Source: Novilysobacter selenitireducens (lineage in GTDB: Bacteria; Pseudomonadota; Gammaproteobacteria; Xanthomonadales; Xanthomonadaceae). From it: DNA of 64,000 nt. A program made the translations under genes and the position numbers. The notes below the pieces were generated by a model. The model did no database searches, was not told the DNA's origin, and saw only the letters and a program-made list of their open reading frames with translations. Where the stretch lies: the NCBI RefSeq assembly GCF_020026895.1, contig NZ_JAINZW010000002.1, positions 372,001 to 436,000 on the forward strand. Direction: 5' to 3'. Below, in pieces: positions 21,919-32,254 of the stretch (position 1 is the first letter of the stretch; every line of letters begins with the position of its first letter).

Positions 21919-23106
21919 TCACCGGGCGATGCGTGCGGCGCGCTCCCGGCGCTCCACCGGCGCCATCCGCGACTGGTCATTGAGCTCCAGTTGCCGCAGT
22001 TCGAAAGGCGCTCCGTAGCCCGCCGGCAGGTGCGCACGGTCGAACGCCAGCACCAGGTCGCCACGCCCGGGCGACATCCATTGCGCCGAGTGGGCCACCG
22101 ATACCGGCCGGGCGACGCCGTCGGGCGCGGTGGCGTACAGCGTGCCGCGCGCTTCGTAGCGTCCGGGCGATGCGGCCTCGACCGGCAGCGTGAACTGCAA
22201 TCGCCGTGCATCGAAGCGGTAGCCGCCCGCCAGACGGGCGGTGGGCAGCGCCACCGAGAACGCGGTGCGTGCGTCGCGCTGGACCGTGCCGTCGCCAGCA
22301 AAGACCTGCACCTCCCACAGCCCGGGCGCGTCGCCGACGTCGTCCGGCACCGAAGCTTGCCCGCGGAGGATGCCGTCGCGGCCGGGCTTCAACGCCACCG
22401 GCCAGGTGCGTCCATCCGGGGCCACGAGCAGGCCGCCCGCCTTCACGCCGCGGATCCGTGTCGGGCCGTCCTGAAGGTTGACCGCGATGTCCGCGCGCCC
22501 ACCGGCCAGCACCCGGTCGCGGCCGAGCGCGGCGAACAGCCGAACGTCACTTTCGGGTTCGAACACGTGCACCACGTAGCGGCCGCGGGCATCGGACGCC
22601 TGCACCGAGAACGCGCCGGCGCCCGCGCTGCGGTCTAGCTGCACGGCTGCGGTCCCGTCCGGCACGGCCAGGCCGGCCGCCTGCAATTGCGGTGACGAGT
22701 TTCGGCGGGCCAGTGGTACCGCCCGCCCGCCGCGCGTGACGCGTACGGCCCCGGCATCCACCGGAGCTGCGCCTGCGGCCGGGCTGACCCGGACCAGCGC
22801 ACCCGGCGCGGTGGCCTGCAGTGCGACACCGCGTTGCAGCTCGGCGGCGTCGACAGTCTTCCAGTACTCGCGGCTTTCGGTGACATGGGGCTGCGGTGCG
22901 GCGATGTCGGCACCCGGATCGATACGCCAGCTGTACCGGACCGGCGCACGCTCGACGTTCCTTGACGGCGGGGGCGCCTGTACCGCACGCAGCGGTGTCA
23001 TGTCGCGGCCTCCGCTGGGCAGCATCGGCGTGGTGGGCGTCTGCGCATACGCCGCGAGGGCGCACGTCAGCAGGGCGAGGGCGGAGACATTCGTGATGGT
23101 TTTCAT
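21919..23106 (-). CDS. secreted beta-rich protein, DUF4785-like
   Basis: 395 residues with a signal peptide MKTITNVSALALLTCALAAYAQ. The N-terminal third contains SWRIDPGADIAAPQPHVTESREYW; the rest is Val/Ala/Gly-rich beta-sheet sequence resembling immunoglobulin-like domains (FSVALPTARLAGGYRFDARR). The layout matches the DUF4785 proteins I know from this family; recognition is moderate. The ATG at 23106 has GGAG upstream. It follows the lipase-like gene by 11 bases, so the two are probably secreted together from one transcript. Confidence 0.65.
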   Translation of the reverse strand: MKTITNVSALALLTCALAAYAQTPTTPMLPSGGRDMTPLRAVQAPPPSRNVERAPVRYSWRIDPGADIAAPQPHVTESREYWKTVDAAELQRGVALQATAPGALVRVSPAAGAAPVDAGAVRVTRGGRAVPLARRNSSPQLQAAGLAVPDGTAAVQLDRSAGAGAFSVQASDARGRYVVHVFEPESDVRLFAALGRDRVLAGGRADIAVNLQDGPTRIRGVKAGGLLVAPDGRTWPVALKPGRDGILRGQASVPDDVGDAPGLWEVQVFAGDGTVQRDARTAFSVALPTARLAGGYRFDARRLQFTLPVEAASPGRYEARGTLYATAPDGVARPVSVAHSAQWMSPGRGDLVLAFDRAHLPAGYGAPFELRQLELNDQSRMAPVERRERAARIAR

Positions 23107-23117
23107 GGTCGGTCTCC

Positions 23118-23978
23118 TCACTGGCCCAGGTCGTTGCGCAGGATGGTGTTCAGCCCGAAGCACGGGCGCCGGCTCTGGTTGTGGCTCAGCGGCTCGCGCC
23201 CGGCCATGCGCGACTTGTCGGTGAACCACACGGTGCCGGCGGCCGACTGGCTGGCGCATTCGAGGAACCCGTCCGAGCACGAGTCCAGCCACCATTGCGT
23301 CGTCTCCAGTCCGACGTTCTCGGCGTAACCGCCGCAATAGCTGTCAGGGTCCCAGACCGCCGAATCGACATCGCTGCCGACCACGCTGCGGAACACGCGG
23401 GGCAGGGCGGGGCGGCCGGCCGTACCGTAGAGGTAGTTGCCGTTGTAGTACGCCATCCAGCTTTCCTGCTGCTGGCGCACTGCGTCCGAGGCGTAACCCA
23501 GCAGCCAGCCGAGCGACTGTTCGAACACGTTGCCGTTCATCACCGCGTCCGCCAGAGGCGTGCCGGCCGACGACGGTGCCAGCGCATTGATGCGCACCAC
23601 ACGGTCGACGATGGCGGGGTAGCGGCTGTCCCAGGTCGGGTTGGACAGGATCCAGCGCATCACGTTGCCGCCGTTGGAGTGCGTGATCACTACGAGCCGG
23701 GTGATGCCGCGGTTCTGGATGAACGTCGTGAGCTGGCCGGCCAAGCACCCGGCCGCGCCGTCGTCCCACATGTAGCGGGTGAAGTCGCAGTTGATGACGG
23801 TGTAGTTGGCCGGGTTCGACAGGCCCTGCCGGACCGAGTCGACCATCGTCGGCGTCCAGTAGTCCTGGTAGGCGTTGCTCTGCTGCCCGGTGCCGTGCAC
23901 GAACGCGACGCCGGTGTTGGCCTGGACGGCCACGGCCGGCAAGGCGGCCAGCGCGGCCGCCCAAAGATACTTGCGCAT
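23118..23978 (-). CDS. secreted alpha/beta hydrolase (lipase-like)
   Basis: 286 residues with signal peptide MRKYLWAAALAALPAVAVQA, so the mature protein begins near NTGVAFVHGTG. VAFVHGTGQ is the oxyanion loop region and VVITHSNGGNVMRWIL carries the presumed nucleophile Ser in a THSNGG elbow instead of GxSxG. Several Cys pairs in the second half (CDFTRYMWDDGAAGC, CGGY, LDSCSDGFLEC) suggest disulfides. Start at 23978 because upstream in-frame sequence has no signal character. It lies 11 bases upstream of the DUF4785-like gene; substrate unknown. Confidence 0.75.
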   Translation of the reverse strand: MRKYLWAAALAALPAVAVQANTGVAFVHGTGQQSNAYQDYWTPTMVDSVRQGLSNPANYTVINCDFTRYMWDDGAAGCLAGQLTTFIQNRGITRLVVITHSNGGNVMRWILSNPTWDSRYPAIVDRVVRINALAPSSAGTPLADAVMNGNVFEQSLGWLLGYASDAVRQQQESWMAYYNGNYLYGTAGRPALPRVFRSVVGSDVDSAVWDPDSYCGGYAENVGLETTQWWLDSCSDGFLECASQSAAGTVWFTDKSRMAGREPLSHNQSRRPCFGLNTILRNDLGQ

Positions 23979-24158
23979 GTTCCCCTCCCTGATCCCCAAA
24001 GGCGCAGTCCGTCGGCCTCCTGCCATCCGTTGCGCGGTCCCCCGGCGGTCATCCATGCGCCGGCGTATCGGGGCGGACTATCGGGGTGCGCCGAGGCGGT
24101 GTCATGCCGCAGTGCGGGAGAACGCCTGTTCAGGCGATGGAACTGGGACGGGCGTCGC

Positions 24159-24845
24159 TCAGAACTCCAGATCGAGCGCGGCGCAGAGATAGTCGACGAA
24201 CGGGGCGAGGGACTTCAGGTCGCGCTCCAACGTCTTCAGCAACGCGGGGCCGGTCATCACGGCATCGTCGATGCTTGCGACGGCGACGTGGTTCTTGCGC
24301 CGCAGGTCGTCGGCGAACTCGGAGTCGGCCGGGTAGCCGCGCGGCATCCGCACCAGCATGTCGCTCTCGTCCAGGTCGAACCGCTTGCGGAACGCCGAGC
24401 CGCGGCTGGCGGCTTTCCAGCTGTCCGGGTTGTCGAGGATGAACTGGCGGATGCGGCGCAGGGTCGGCGTGTCGGGGTGCCACAAGCCGGCGCCGATGAA
24501 GCACCGGCCTTCCTGCAGGTGCAGGTAGAACGAGGGCGCGCTGACCTGGCGGCTGCGCTCGTGGAACAGCCGTGCGCCCTGCCACGACTTGTAGGGCGTC
24601 TTGTCGTTGGCGAAGCGGGTGTCGCGCTGGATGCGGAACAGCGATCCGCCCACGGTTTTCGGCTCGGCCCGGTAGTGCGGGCTGATCTCTGCCACCACCG
24701 GCTGCAGGTCGGTGAGCAGGCGCTGGAACGGTTCGCGCACATGCGCCTCGTATTCGGCCTTGTGCGCGTGGAACCAGGGGCGGTTGTTGTTGCGCGCCAG
24801 TCGGCGCAGGAAACGGTAACTTTCGTCGCTGAAGTACGCGGCCAT
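24159..24845 (-). CDS. DUF2461 family protein
   Basis: 228-residue cytosolic protein with the family stretch FLRRLARNNNRPWFHAHKAEYE at the N-terminus, RIQRDTRFANDKTPYKSWQGA in the middle and GLWHPDTPTLRRIRQFI. These are the conserved blocks of DUF2461. Biochemical function is not known. It lies 41 bases after exonuclease I in the same direction and may share its transcript. Confidence 0.85.
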   Translation of the reverse strand: MAAYFSDESYRFLRRLARNNNRPWFHAHKAEYEAHVREPFQRLLTDLQPVVAEISPHYRAEPKTVGGSLFRIQRDTRFANDKTPYKSWQGARLFHERSRQVSAPSFYLHLQEGRCFIGAGLWHPDTPTLRRIRQFILDNPDSWKAASRGSAFRKRFDLDESDMLVRMPRGYPADSEFADDLRRKNHVAVASIDDAVMTGPALLKTLERDLKSLAPFVDYLCAALDLEF

Positions 24846-24886
24846 GGCGTGCCTGGGGCGGAAACCGGCGGGCAGTGTCGCGCGCG

Positions 24887-26335
24887 TCAGGTCAGGCCAG
24901 CGTCGAGATCGTGCCGCCAGGCCTCGAGGTGGTCGAGCAGCCCCAAACCACGGCTATTGCCTGCGGCCACGCAGTTCGCGCGCATCGCCGCCAGCTCCGC
25001 ATCGAACCGCTCGAACGTGTATTCCGACAGGCCGGCATCGCTGCGCAGCCGCCGACGGCGGTACTCGTCCCAGCGCGCCTGTTCGCTGGCCGAGAGGCTG
25101 CCCGGCCAGTTGCGGGCGCGGTAGCGCAGCAGAAGCTCGGGCAGGCGCGCATCGCGGAAGCCGAACGCGCGGGTACCCAAGGCCTCGGGCGGCGTGGTAC
25201 GGACCTCGGCCAGCAGCCGCTTGTCGCCCTCGGCCAGGAAGCCGTCGTACAGCGCGGCATCCGGGTCGGATGGGGTGCGCTCGCGCGTGGCACCGAACAC
25301 CTGGCGGACCTTCTCGGCCAGCGCCGGCCCTGCATCGCGCAACTGTCGGGAGTGGTCGTCCACGCGGGCCGTGTCGATGCCCAGGCGCGTGAAGTCGGCC
25401 TCGCGCAGGTGCGACCAGTCCACCAGCGCCGGGCAGCGGTTGAGGTGGATCTCCTTGAGGGCGATGCGCTCCTCGCCCTCGGGCAGGTCGGCGGCGGGCG
25501 TGTACAGCCGGTCGGAAATCTCGTCGGGCGACAGCGAGAGCAAACGCTCGGGCGATTGCGCGAGATCGAAGGCGATCACCCGGCTGTCGATGTACGGATG
25601 TCGCGCCAACGGCAGGATCGGGGCTGCGCACAGGCGGCTGGCCGGGAACCGCTGCGAGACGTGCAACACCGGCTGCATCGCGGTGGGGTCGAGCATGCGC
25701 GCGGCAAATCGCTTGTCGCGCAGCTTCAATGCGTACTCCCAGAGCCGCGGTTGCGACTCGCGTAGACGGCGCGCCAGTCCGATCAGCGCACGCACGTCCG
25801 ACAGCGCCTCGTGGGCGTCGCCCTCGCGAACGCCGTTGGCGATCGCCAGGTGCTCGAGCTTGAACGAGGTCGCGCCGTCCTCGCGCTTGGGCCACACCAG
25901 GCCGTCAGGGCGCAGTGCGTGCGCCAGCCGCATGACGTCCAGTAGGTCCCAGCGCGAGTTGCCGCCGCGCCACTCGCGCTCGTACGGGTCGTGGAAGTTC
26001 CGGAACAGGCCGTGGCGGATGAACTCGTCGTCGAAGCGGATCGAGTTGTACCCCAGCGTGCAGGTTTCCGGCCGGGCCATCTCGTCGATGATCCGCGCGA
26101 ACGCCTCGGCCTCGCTGACGCCATCGGCCATGGCCTGCTGCGGCGTGATGCCGGTCACCAGCGTCGCGCCGGGCGAGGGCAGCAGGTCGTCGGCGGGCTT
26201 GACGAAGAAGCTGATCGGCTCGTCGACCGGGTTGAGGTCGGCGTCGGTGCGGATCGCGGCGAACTGCGCGATGCGCGTCGTGCGCGGATCGGAGCCGAAT
26301 GTTTCCAGGTCGTAGAAGAGGAAGCTGGCGGGCAT
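24887..26335 (-). CDS. sbcB: exodeoxyribonuclease I
   Basis: 3'-5' exonuclease on single-stranded DNA, used in recombination and mismatch repair. The 482-residue protein has the DEDD-type exonuclease motifs FLFYDLETFGSDP at residue 5, TLGYNSIRFDDEFIRH near 95 and DAHEALSDVRALIGLARRL near 175, then the ExoI SH3-like and C-terminal domains. Length matches E. coli SbcB (475). A variant REP-like element sits just upstream. Confidence 0.95.
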   Translation of the reverse strand: MPASFLFYDLETFGSDPRTTRIAQFAAIRTDADLNPVDEPISFFVKPADDLLPSPGATLVTGITPQQAMADGVSEAEAFARIIDEMARPETCTLGYNSIRFDDEFIRHGLFRNFHDPYEREWRGGNSRWDLLDVMRLAHALRPDGLVWPKREDGATSFKLEHLAIANGVREGDAHEALSDVRALIGLARRLRESQPRLWEYALKLRDKRFAARMLDPTAMQPVLHVSQRFPASRLCAAPILPLARHPYIDSRVIAFDLAQSPERLLSLSPDEISDRLYTPAADLPEGEERIALKEIHLNRCPALVDWSHLREADFTRLGIDTARVDDHSRQLRDAGPALAEKVRQVFGATRERTPSDPDAALYDGFLAEGDKRLLAEVRTTPPEALGTRAFGFRDARLPELLLRYRARNWPGSLSASEQARWDEYRRRRLRSDAGLSEYTFERFDAELAAMRANCVAAGNSRGLGLLDHLEAWRHDLDAGLT

Positions 26336-26352
26336 TGCTTACGCTCCCTGCT

Positions 26353-26411
26353 TGCAGGCGCGACTTGGATTCAGTGGCGTGTGGCGGTCGCGACCCACGT
26401 CGCTCCTACAG
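26353..26411. repeat. variant REP-like element overlapping the end of kmo
   Basis: TGCAGGCGCGACTTGG at one end and GCGACCCACGTCGCTCCTAC at the other resemble the GTAGGAGCGAC variant of the element at 19,109. The element provides the stop codon of the kynurenine monooxygenase gene, whose reading frame ends inside the CTCCTAC arm. Confidence 0.55.
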
Positions 26412-27774
26412 GGCTTCGTCAATGGGCAGCGGCGACAGGCGTTCGCATACGGTCGCATCGACGGCCTCCCAGTCGATCGTATCGAGGCTCGAATGCCCGC
26501 GCGTCAGCTCCACCAGCAGCTCGCGCTGCACTTGGCCGCGCTCGAAGGCGATGGCATACGGCAGTCGCCTGAAGGTCACCATCGAGTAGCGCGGGACGAA
26601 GCGGTCCGGGTGGCGCTCTGCCAGTGCACGCTCGAGCGCCCGCTGCAGCAGGTAGTCGTCATCGTCGACGCGGTCGCGCATTTCCAGGTAGTTCTCCAGC
26701 GCCATCGCCTGGATGGCACGGGCATTGGGCAGCCGCTCGGCCTGGAACGCGGCGAACGCGTCGGCGCACCCGTCGGCACGTTCGAGGTGGTCGGCCAGCG
26801 CCACGCAGTCCTCGAACGCGCAGTTCATGCCCTGGCCGTGGAACGGCACCATCGCGTGCGCGGCATCGCCCACCAGCACCGCGCGGCCGTCCAGGTGCCA
26901 GCGGTCCAGGTACAGGGTGGCCAGCAGGCCGGCCGGGTTGCGCTCGAAGTCCTGCTCCAGCTGCGGGATCAGCGGCAATGCGTCGGCGAAATCGCGTTCG
27001 AACAGGACGCGCGCCTCGTCGCCATTGCGTACGTTCTCGAAGCTCGGGTCGCCCGGGCGCTCGGACTCGTTGGGCAGGAACAGGGTGACGGTGAAGGTGC
27101 GTTCGTCGTTGGGCAGCGCGATGCACATGTACCGGCCGCGCGGCCAGATGTGCAGGGCATTGGGCTCGATGCGGAATCCGCCGTCGGCGGCGGGCGGGAT
27201 CTCCAGTTCCTTGTAGGAGTGGCCGAGAAAGTCGGTGCGCTCGCCCAGTTCCGTGCAGGCCGCCATCTGGCGCCGCAGCGTGGAGCCGGCGCCGTCGGCG
27301 CCGACCAGCGCCTTGAAGGTAACCTCGTGCTCGCGCCCGTCGCGCGGGTCCAGGAACGTGGCCTTCTCCGCATCGAAATCGACCCGCTCAAGTCCACGAT
27401 GGAAGTGGATGCGCGCGCCAGCCTGCTCGGCGATGTCGAGCAGTGTGATGTTGAGCTCGCCGCGGTGGACGGACCAGATCACCTCGCTGTCGTCCCGGCC
27501 GTAGCGCTGCAGGTCGGTGTGGCCGTCAGCGAAGTGCACCATGCGTCCGCGCATCATCACCGCGTGGGTCATGACGGCTTCGTCCGCACCGGCCAACTGC
27601 AATGCGTGGCGGCCGCGTTCGGCCAACGCCAGGTTGATCGACCGGCCACCCTCGTACCCCTTGAGCCGCGGGTCGCCACGCTTTTCGTAGACGTCGACCG
27701 ACCAGCCGCGCCGCGCAAGCAGCGTGGCCAGCAGTGCACCGGCCAGCCCGGCGCCGACGATGGTGAGGTGGCGG

Positions 27775-27782
<8 letters not shown>
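26406..27782 (-). CDS. kmo: kynurenine 3-monooxygenase
   Basis: FAD/NADPH enzyme hydroxylating L-kynurenine to 3-hydroxykynurenine. The 458-residue protein has the FAD motif IVGAGLAGALLATLLARRG at the N-terminus, VGADGAGSTLRRQ near 165, and GDAAHAMVPFHGQGMNCAFED near 305. The C-terminal helical part is shorter than in eukaryotic enzymes. Start at 27782 (MADRHLTIVGAG), which overlaps the kynU stop by eight bases. The stop codon lies within a REP-like repeat, so the last residues (PLPIDEAL) may have been shaped by insertion of that element. Confidence 0.95.
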
Positions 27783-29046
<1,264 letters not shown>

Positions 29047-29120
29047 TGTGCGATCGTCATGTTGGGTTGCAAGGCGTCACGCCGCCTCTGGAAGTCGATG
29101 CTGATAGGGCCTGTGGACGT

Positions 29121-29224
29121 CGTCATCCCGGCGAAGGCCGGGATCCACTTTGACGTGGACTCCTTCCAGCCAACGGTTTGCGGCGTGCACTTGAAGATGG
29201 ATCCCGGCTTTCGCCGGGATGACG
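29121..29224. repeat. REP-like inverted repeat (GTCATCCCGGC family)
   Basis: CGTCATCCCGGCGAAGGCCG at one end and CGGCTTTCGCCGGGATGACG at the other give a strong hairpin about 104 bases long. It lies between the ACMS decarboxylase and kynureninase genes and may act as an mRNA-stabilising or attenuating hairpin within the pathway operon. Confidence 0.85.
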
Positions 29225-29269
29225 GACTGGAAGTCTCGCGCGAGCGTGGATGCGAACGTCGTCCCACGA

Positions 29270-30295
29270 TCAGGCAAACCGCGACTTCGGCAGCCCCAGC
29301 CACTCCAGCGCCGTGCCGTGGTACAGCCGCGCCTGCTCCTTCTCGTCCAGGCCGAGCGACGCGATGCCGGCGCCGGGCTCCTGCTCGCCCAGCGGGAACG
29401 GGTAGTCGGTACCGAGCATCACCCGGTCCACGCCGCAGGTGTCGAGCAGGTAGCGCAGGGCGTGGTCGTCGGCCACCCAGGAGTCGAAGAAGAACCGGTC
29501 CAGGTACTCGCGCGGGTTGCGCGGGTTGTCGGTGGCCACGAGGTCCGGGCGCATGTTGAAGCCGTGCTCGATGCGCCCGATGGTGTAGGGAAAGCTGCCG
29601 CCGCCGTGGGCCATGCAGACCTTCAGCTTGGGCAGGCGCTCCATCACGCCGCCGAAGACCAGGCTGCAGGCCGCGCGCGACTGCTCGGCCGGCATGCCCA
29701 CCAGCCAGGGCAGCCAGTACTTGGGCATCGTGTCGGTGCCCATCATGTCCCACGGGTGGACGAGGATCGCCGCGCCCAGGTCGTTGGCGGCCTGGAAGAA
29801 CTCGAACAGCTCCGGCGCATCCAGGTTCCAGTGCTGGCCCGACGCGCAGTTGACGTGGCTGCCGATCTGCACGCCCTGCAGGCCCAGCTGGTCCATGCAG
29901 CGCTCCAGCTCCTGCACCGCCAGGCGCGGCGACTGCAGGGGCACCGTGCCGATGCCGGCGTAGTGGCGCGGGTGGGCGCGGCAGGTTTCGGCCATGTGGT
30001 CGTTGAGCGCCTGGTGCAGCTCCAGCGCGTGGTGCGGCTTGGCCCAGTAGCTGAACATCACCGGCACCGTGCTGATGACCTGCACCTGCACCCCGAAGCG
30101 CGCGTAGTCGTCGATGCGCTCCTGCGCATCCCAGGTCTTGGACCAGATCTCGCGGAAGAACTTGCCGTCCTTGTAGATGCGGTGGCGCCCGTCCTCGGTG
30201 TGGTGGATGACCGGGAACCGGTCGTCGCCGTACTTGCGCGCCAGGTCCGGCCAGTCGCGCGGAAGGTAATGGGCGTGGATGTCGATCTTCAGCAT
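29270..30295 (-). CDS. 2-amino-3-carboxymuconate-6-semialdehyde decarboxylase
   Basis: Amidohydrolase-family zinc enzyme removing CO2 from the ring-cleavage product of 3-hydroxyanthranilate, which diverts flux from quinolinate/NAD to full catabolism. The 341-residue protein has the metal motif DIHAHYLP at residue 5, GVQIGSHVNCASGQHWNLD near 145, VHPWDMMG with a metal His near 177, MAHGGGSFPY near 230, and the metal Asp in MLGTDYPFPLGE near 295. It lies 21 bases after the dioxygenase gene. Confidence 0.94.
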   Translation of the reverse strand: MLKIDIHAHYLPRDWPDLARKYGDDRFPVIHHTEDGRHRIYKDGKFFREIWSKTWDAQERIDDYARFGVQVQVISTVPVMFSYWAKPHHALELHQALNDHMAETCRAHPRHYAGIGTVPLQSPRLAVQELERCMDQLGLQGVQIGSHVNCASGQHWNLDAPELFEFFQAANDLGAAILVHPWDMMGTDTMPKYWLPWLVGMPAEQSRAACSLVFGGVMERLPKLKVCMAHGGGSFPYTIGRIEHGFNMRPDLVATDNPRNPREYLDRFFFDSWVADDHALRYLLDTCGVDRVMLGTDYPFPLGEQEPGAGIASLGLDEKEQARLYHGTALEWLGLPKSRFA

Positions 30296-30316
30296 GGAAT
30301 GTCCAGTTCGGCCGGC

Positions 30317-30868
30317 TCAGGTGATGTCGGCCTGGGAATCGGCCTGCATCTCGTAGCGGCTGGGGCGCGGGTTGAGCGTGCCGCACTGGCTGCAGGTACG
30401 CAGCGCATCGTCGCGGTAGAAGCGCTCGAACACGCGGAAGAAGTCCTGCTCGATGTCGACCAGGTGGAACTGCTCTTCGTACAGCTTGTGGTTGCACGAG
30501 ACGCAGAACCACATCAGCGCGTCGTCCTCGTGGTCCAGGCGCTTGCGCTCGATCACCAGCCCGACCGAGCCGGGCATGCGCTGCGGGCTGTGCGGGATGC
30601 GCGGCGGCAGGTAGAAGATCTCGCCGGCGCCGATGCGGATGTCGCGCGGCTTTCCGTCCTCCTGGATGCGAAGCACCATCTCGCCCTCCAGCTGGTAGAA
30701 GAACTCGGGGCCTTCCTCCCAGTGGTAGTCGGTGCGCGCATTGGGCCCGCCGACGATCATCACGATGTAGTCGCCGTCCACGATGCACTTGTTGCCCACC
30801 GGCGGCTGCAGCAGGTGGCGGTACTCGTCGATCCAGGCCTGGAGGTTGATGGGGGCGGGCAGGGTCAT
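30317..30868 (-). CDS. nbaC: 3-hydroxyanthranilate 3,4-dioxygenase
   Basis: Extradiol dioxygenase opening the ring of 3-hydroxyanthranilate. The 183-residue cupin has metal ligands in [18 protein letters not shown] (about residues 47-64) and RIPHSPQR near 93. The C-terminus carries two CxxC pairs, [12 protein letters not shown] and [15 protein letters not shown], the rubredoxin-like second iron site typical of bacterial enzymes. It is followed by the decarboxylase that uses its product. Confidence 0.95.
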   Translation of the reverse strand: MTLPAPINLQAWIDEYRHLLQPPVGNKCIVDGDYIVMIVGGPNARTDYHWEEGPEFFYQLEGEMVLRIQEDGKPRDIRIGAGEIFYLPPRIPHSPQRMPGSVGLVIERKRLDHEDDALMWFCVSCNHKLYEEQFHLVDIEQDFFRVFERFYRDDALRTCSQCGTLNPRPSRYEMQADSQADIT

Positions 30869-30904
30869 GGGGTGTCCTCGCGGCGGCGTGTCGTCGCCTG
30901 GGCG

Positions 30905-31330
30905 TCAGTCGCGGATCGCGGCCACGCACTTGAGTTCGATGGCGATCTCGGTGGGCAACGCGCTGATGCCCAGCGTGGTGCGGCACGGCGCGGTGTCGAT
31001 GTCGGGGAAGTATTCGGTCCACACCGCGTTGTAGGCCTTGAAGTCGTGCTTCATGTCGGTGAGGTAGACGGTGACGTCGACCAGGTCCTCCCAACGGGCG
31101 CCGCTGGCTTCAAGCACGGCGCGCACGTTGGCGAATACCACGCGCGTCTGCGCGTCGACGTCATAGCTGATCAGTCGCCCCTGCGCGTCATGCACGTTGC
31201 CGACGATGGCATTGGTCGCCGCATCGCGCGGGCCGATGCCCGACAGGAACAGCAGGTTTCCGACGCGACGGGCGTGCGGGTACTGGCCCACCGGGGGTGG
31301 TGCGGATCGGGTGCGGATGGTGTCGCTCAT
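30905..31330 (-). CDS. RidA-family 2-aminomuconate deaminase
   Basis: 141-residue Rid-fold protein with the conserved blocks GNLLFLSGIGPRD, RVVFANVRAVLEASGARWEDLVDVTVYL and APCRTTLGISALPTEIAIELKCVA, including the substrate-binding Arg. Position between the dioxygenase and a semialdehyde dehydrogenase in a 3-hydroxyanthranilate operon points to 2-aminomuconate deaminase (NbaF/AmnD-like) rather than general RidA. The ATG at 31330 is chosen; the longer in-frame start would extend into the carbonic anhydrase gene. Confidence 0.86.
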   Translation of the reverse strand: MSDTIRTRSAPPPVGQYPHARRVGNLLFLSGIGPRDAATNAIVGNVHDAQGRLISYDVDAQTRVVFANVRAVLEASGARWEDLVDVTVYLTDMKHDFKAYNAVWTEYFPDIDTAPCRTTLGISALPTEIAIELKCVAAIRD

Positions 31331-31340
31331 GGCTGCGTGC

Positions 31341-32003
31341 TCATCGGTCTTCGCGGTCGGCGCGGATGCGCGCCAGCGCCTTTTCGTACAGTGCATCGGC
31401 CTCGTCGGGAGCGTCGACATCGATGCCCAGGTCGTGCACCCGGCCGTCCCGGAGGGTATACACCCAGCCGTGCACGGCCAGCGATTGTCCGCGCGCCCAT
31501 GCATCGCGCACGACGGTGGTTTCGGTCACGTTGACGACCTGCTCGAGCACATTCAGCTCGCACAGCCGGTCGTGCTGCAGCGCCTCGTCGCCCGCGTCGG
31601 ACAGGCACCCGGAATGCTTGTCGGCGACATCGCGCACGTGGCGGATCCAGTTGTCGGCCAGCCCCACGCGGCGGCGGGTGAGGGCAGCATGCACGCCGCC
31701 GCAGCCGTAGTGGCCGACCACGAGGATGTGCTTGACCTTCAGGACGTCCACGGCGAACTGGATCACCGACAGGCAGTTCAGGTCGGTGTGCACGACCACG
31801 TTGGCGATGTTGCGGTGGACGAAGACTTCGCCCGGCGACATGTCGATGATCTGGTTGGCCGGCACCCGGGAATCCGAGCAGCCGATCCACAGGTACTCCG
31901 GGGCCTGCTGCCCTGAGAGCCGCTCGAAGAAGGAGGGGTCCTCCGCGCAGACGCGCTCGGCCCAGTCCCGGTTGCGTTGAAGGAGGTCGTCGAGGGCGGT
32001 CAT
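31341..32003 (-). CDS. can: beta-class carbonic anhydrase
   Basis: Zinc enzyme interconverting CO2 and bicarbonate. The 220-residue protein has the two zinc-site motifs IGCSDSRVPANQI (Cys and Asp, near residue 42) and VVGHYGCGGVHAAL (His and Cys, near 98). Its ATG overlaps the stop of the small membrane protein by four bases and its stop is ten bases before the deaminase gene. It therefore sits inside the 3-hydroxyanthranilate operon, where the decarboxylase releases CO2; a role in handling that CO2 is an inference. Confidence 0.94.
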   Translation of the reverse strand: MTALDDLLQRNRDWAERVCAEDPSFFERLSGQQAPEYLWIGCSDSRVPANQIIDMSPGEVFVHRNIANVVVHTDLNCLSVIQFAVDVLKVKHILVVGHYGCGGVHAALTRRRVGLADNWIRHVRDVADKHSGCLSDAGDEALQHDRLCELNVLEQVVNVTETTVVRDAWARGQSLAVHGWVYTLRDGRVHDLGIDVDAPDEADALYEKALARIRADREDR

Positions 32004-32254
32004 ACGGCGTCCTCGCGAGCGGTTTCGAAATGCATGCGGCGGACCAGTGCCCGCGAGGCTGCACAGACCCAGGCCAACACCAACCCCGCAGCGACCAGTA
32101 CAACCAGCGGCACAGAGAGTGCGACCGTGCTGACTTGCGTTGTGACAAGCGTCAGCAGGAAGCCGGCGACGACAATAGCCGCTGAGACCAGCGCCATGGC
32201 ATAGCCCACTCGCTGCACCACACCCAGTAAGTTCAGAACATCATGCTGCTTCAT
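32000..32254 (-). CDS. small membrane protein, two predicted helices
   Basis: 84 residues, start MKQHDVLNLLGVVQRVGYAM. There are two hydrophobic segments (about 19-40, and about 44-68 with VALSVPLVVLVAAGLVLAWV) and a basic C-terminus. No family recognised. It is coupled on both sides: its ATG overlaps the dehydrogenase stop (TGATG) and its stop overlaps the carbonic anhydrase start (ATGA). The coupling argues it is a real gene of the operon. Confidence 0.7.
   Translation of the reverse strand: MKQHDVLNLLGVVQRVGYAMALVSAAIVVAGFLLTLVTTQVSTVALSVPLVVLVAAGLVLAWVCAASRALVRRMHFETAREDAV

Noticed and set aside
29219-31534. 771-codon plus-strand ORF opposite the kynurenine pathway genes
   Set aside because: It spans several well-identified minus-strand genes and has only low-complexity sequence.
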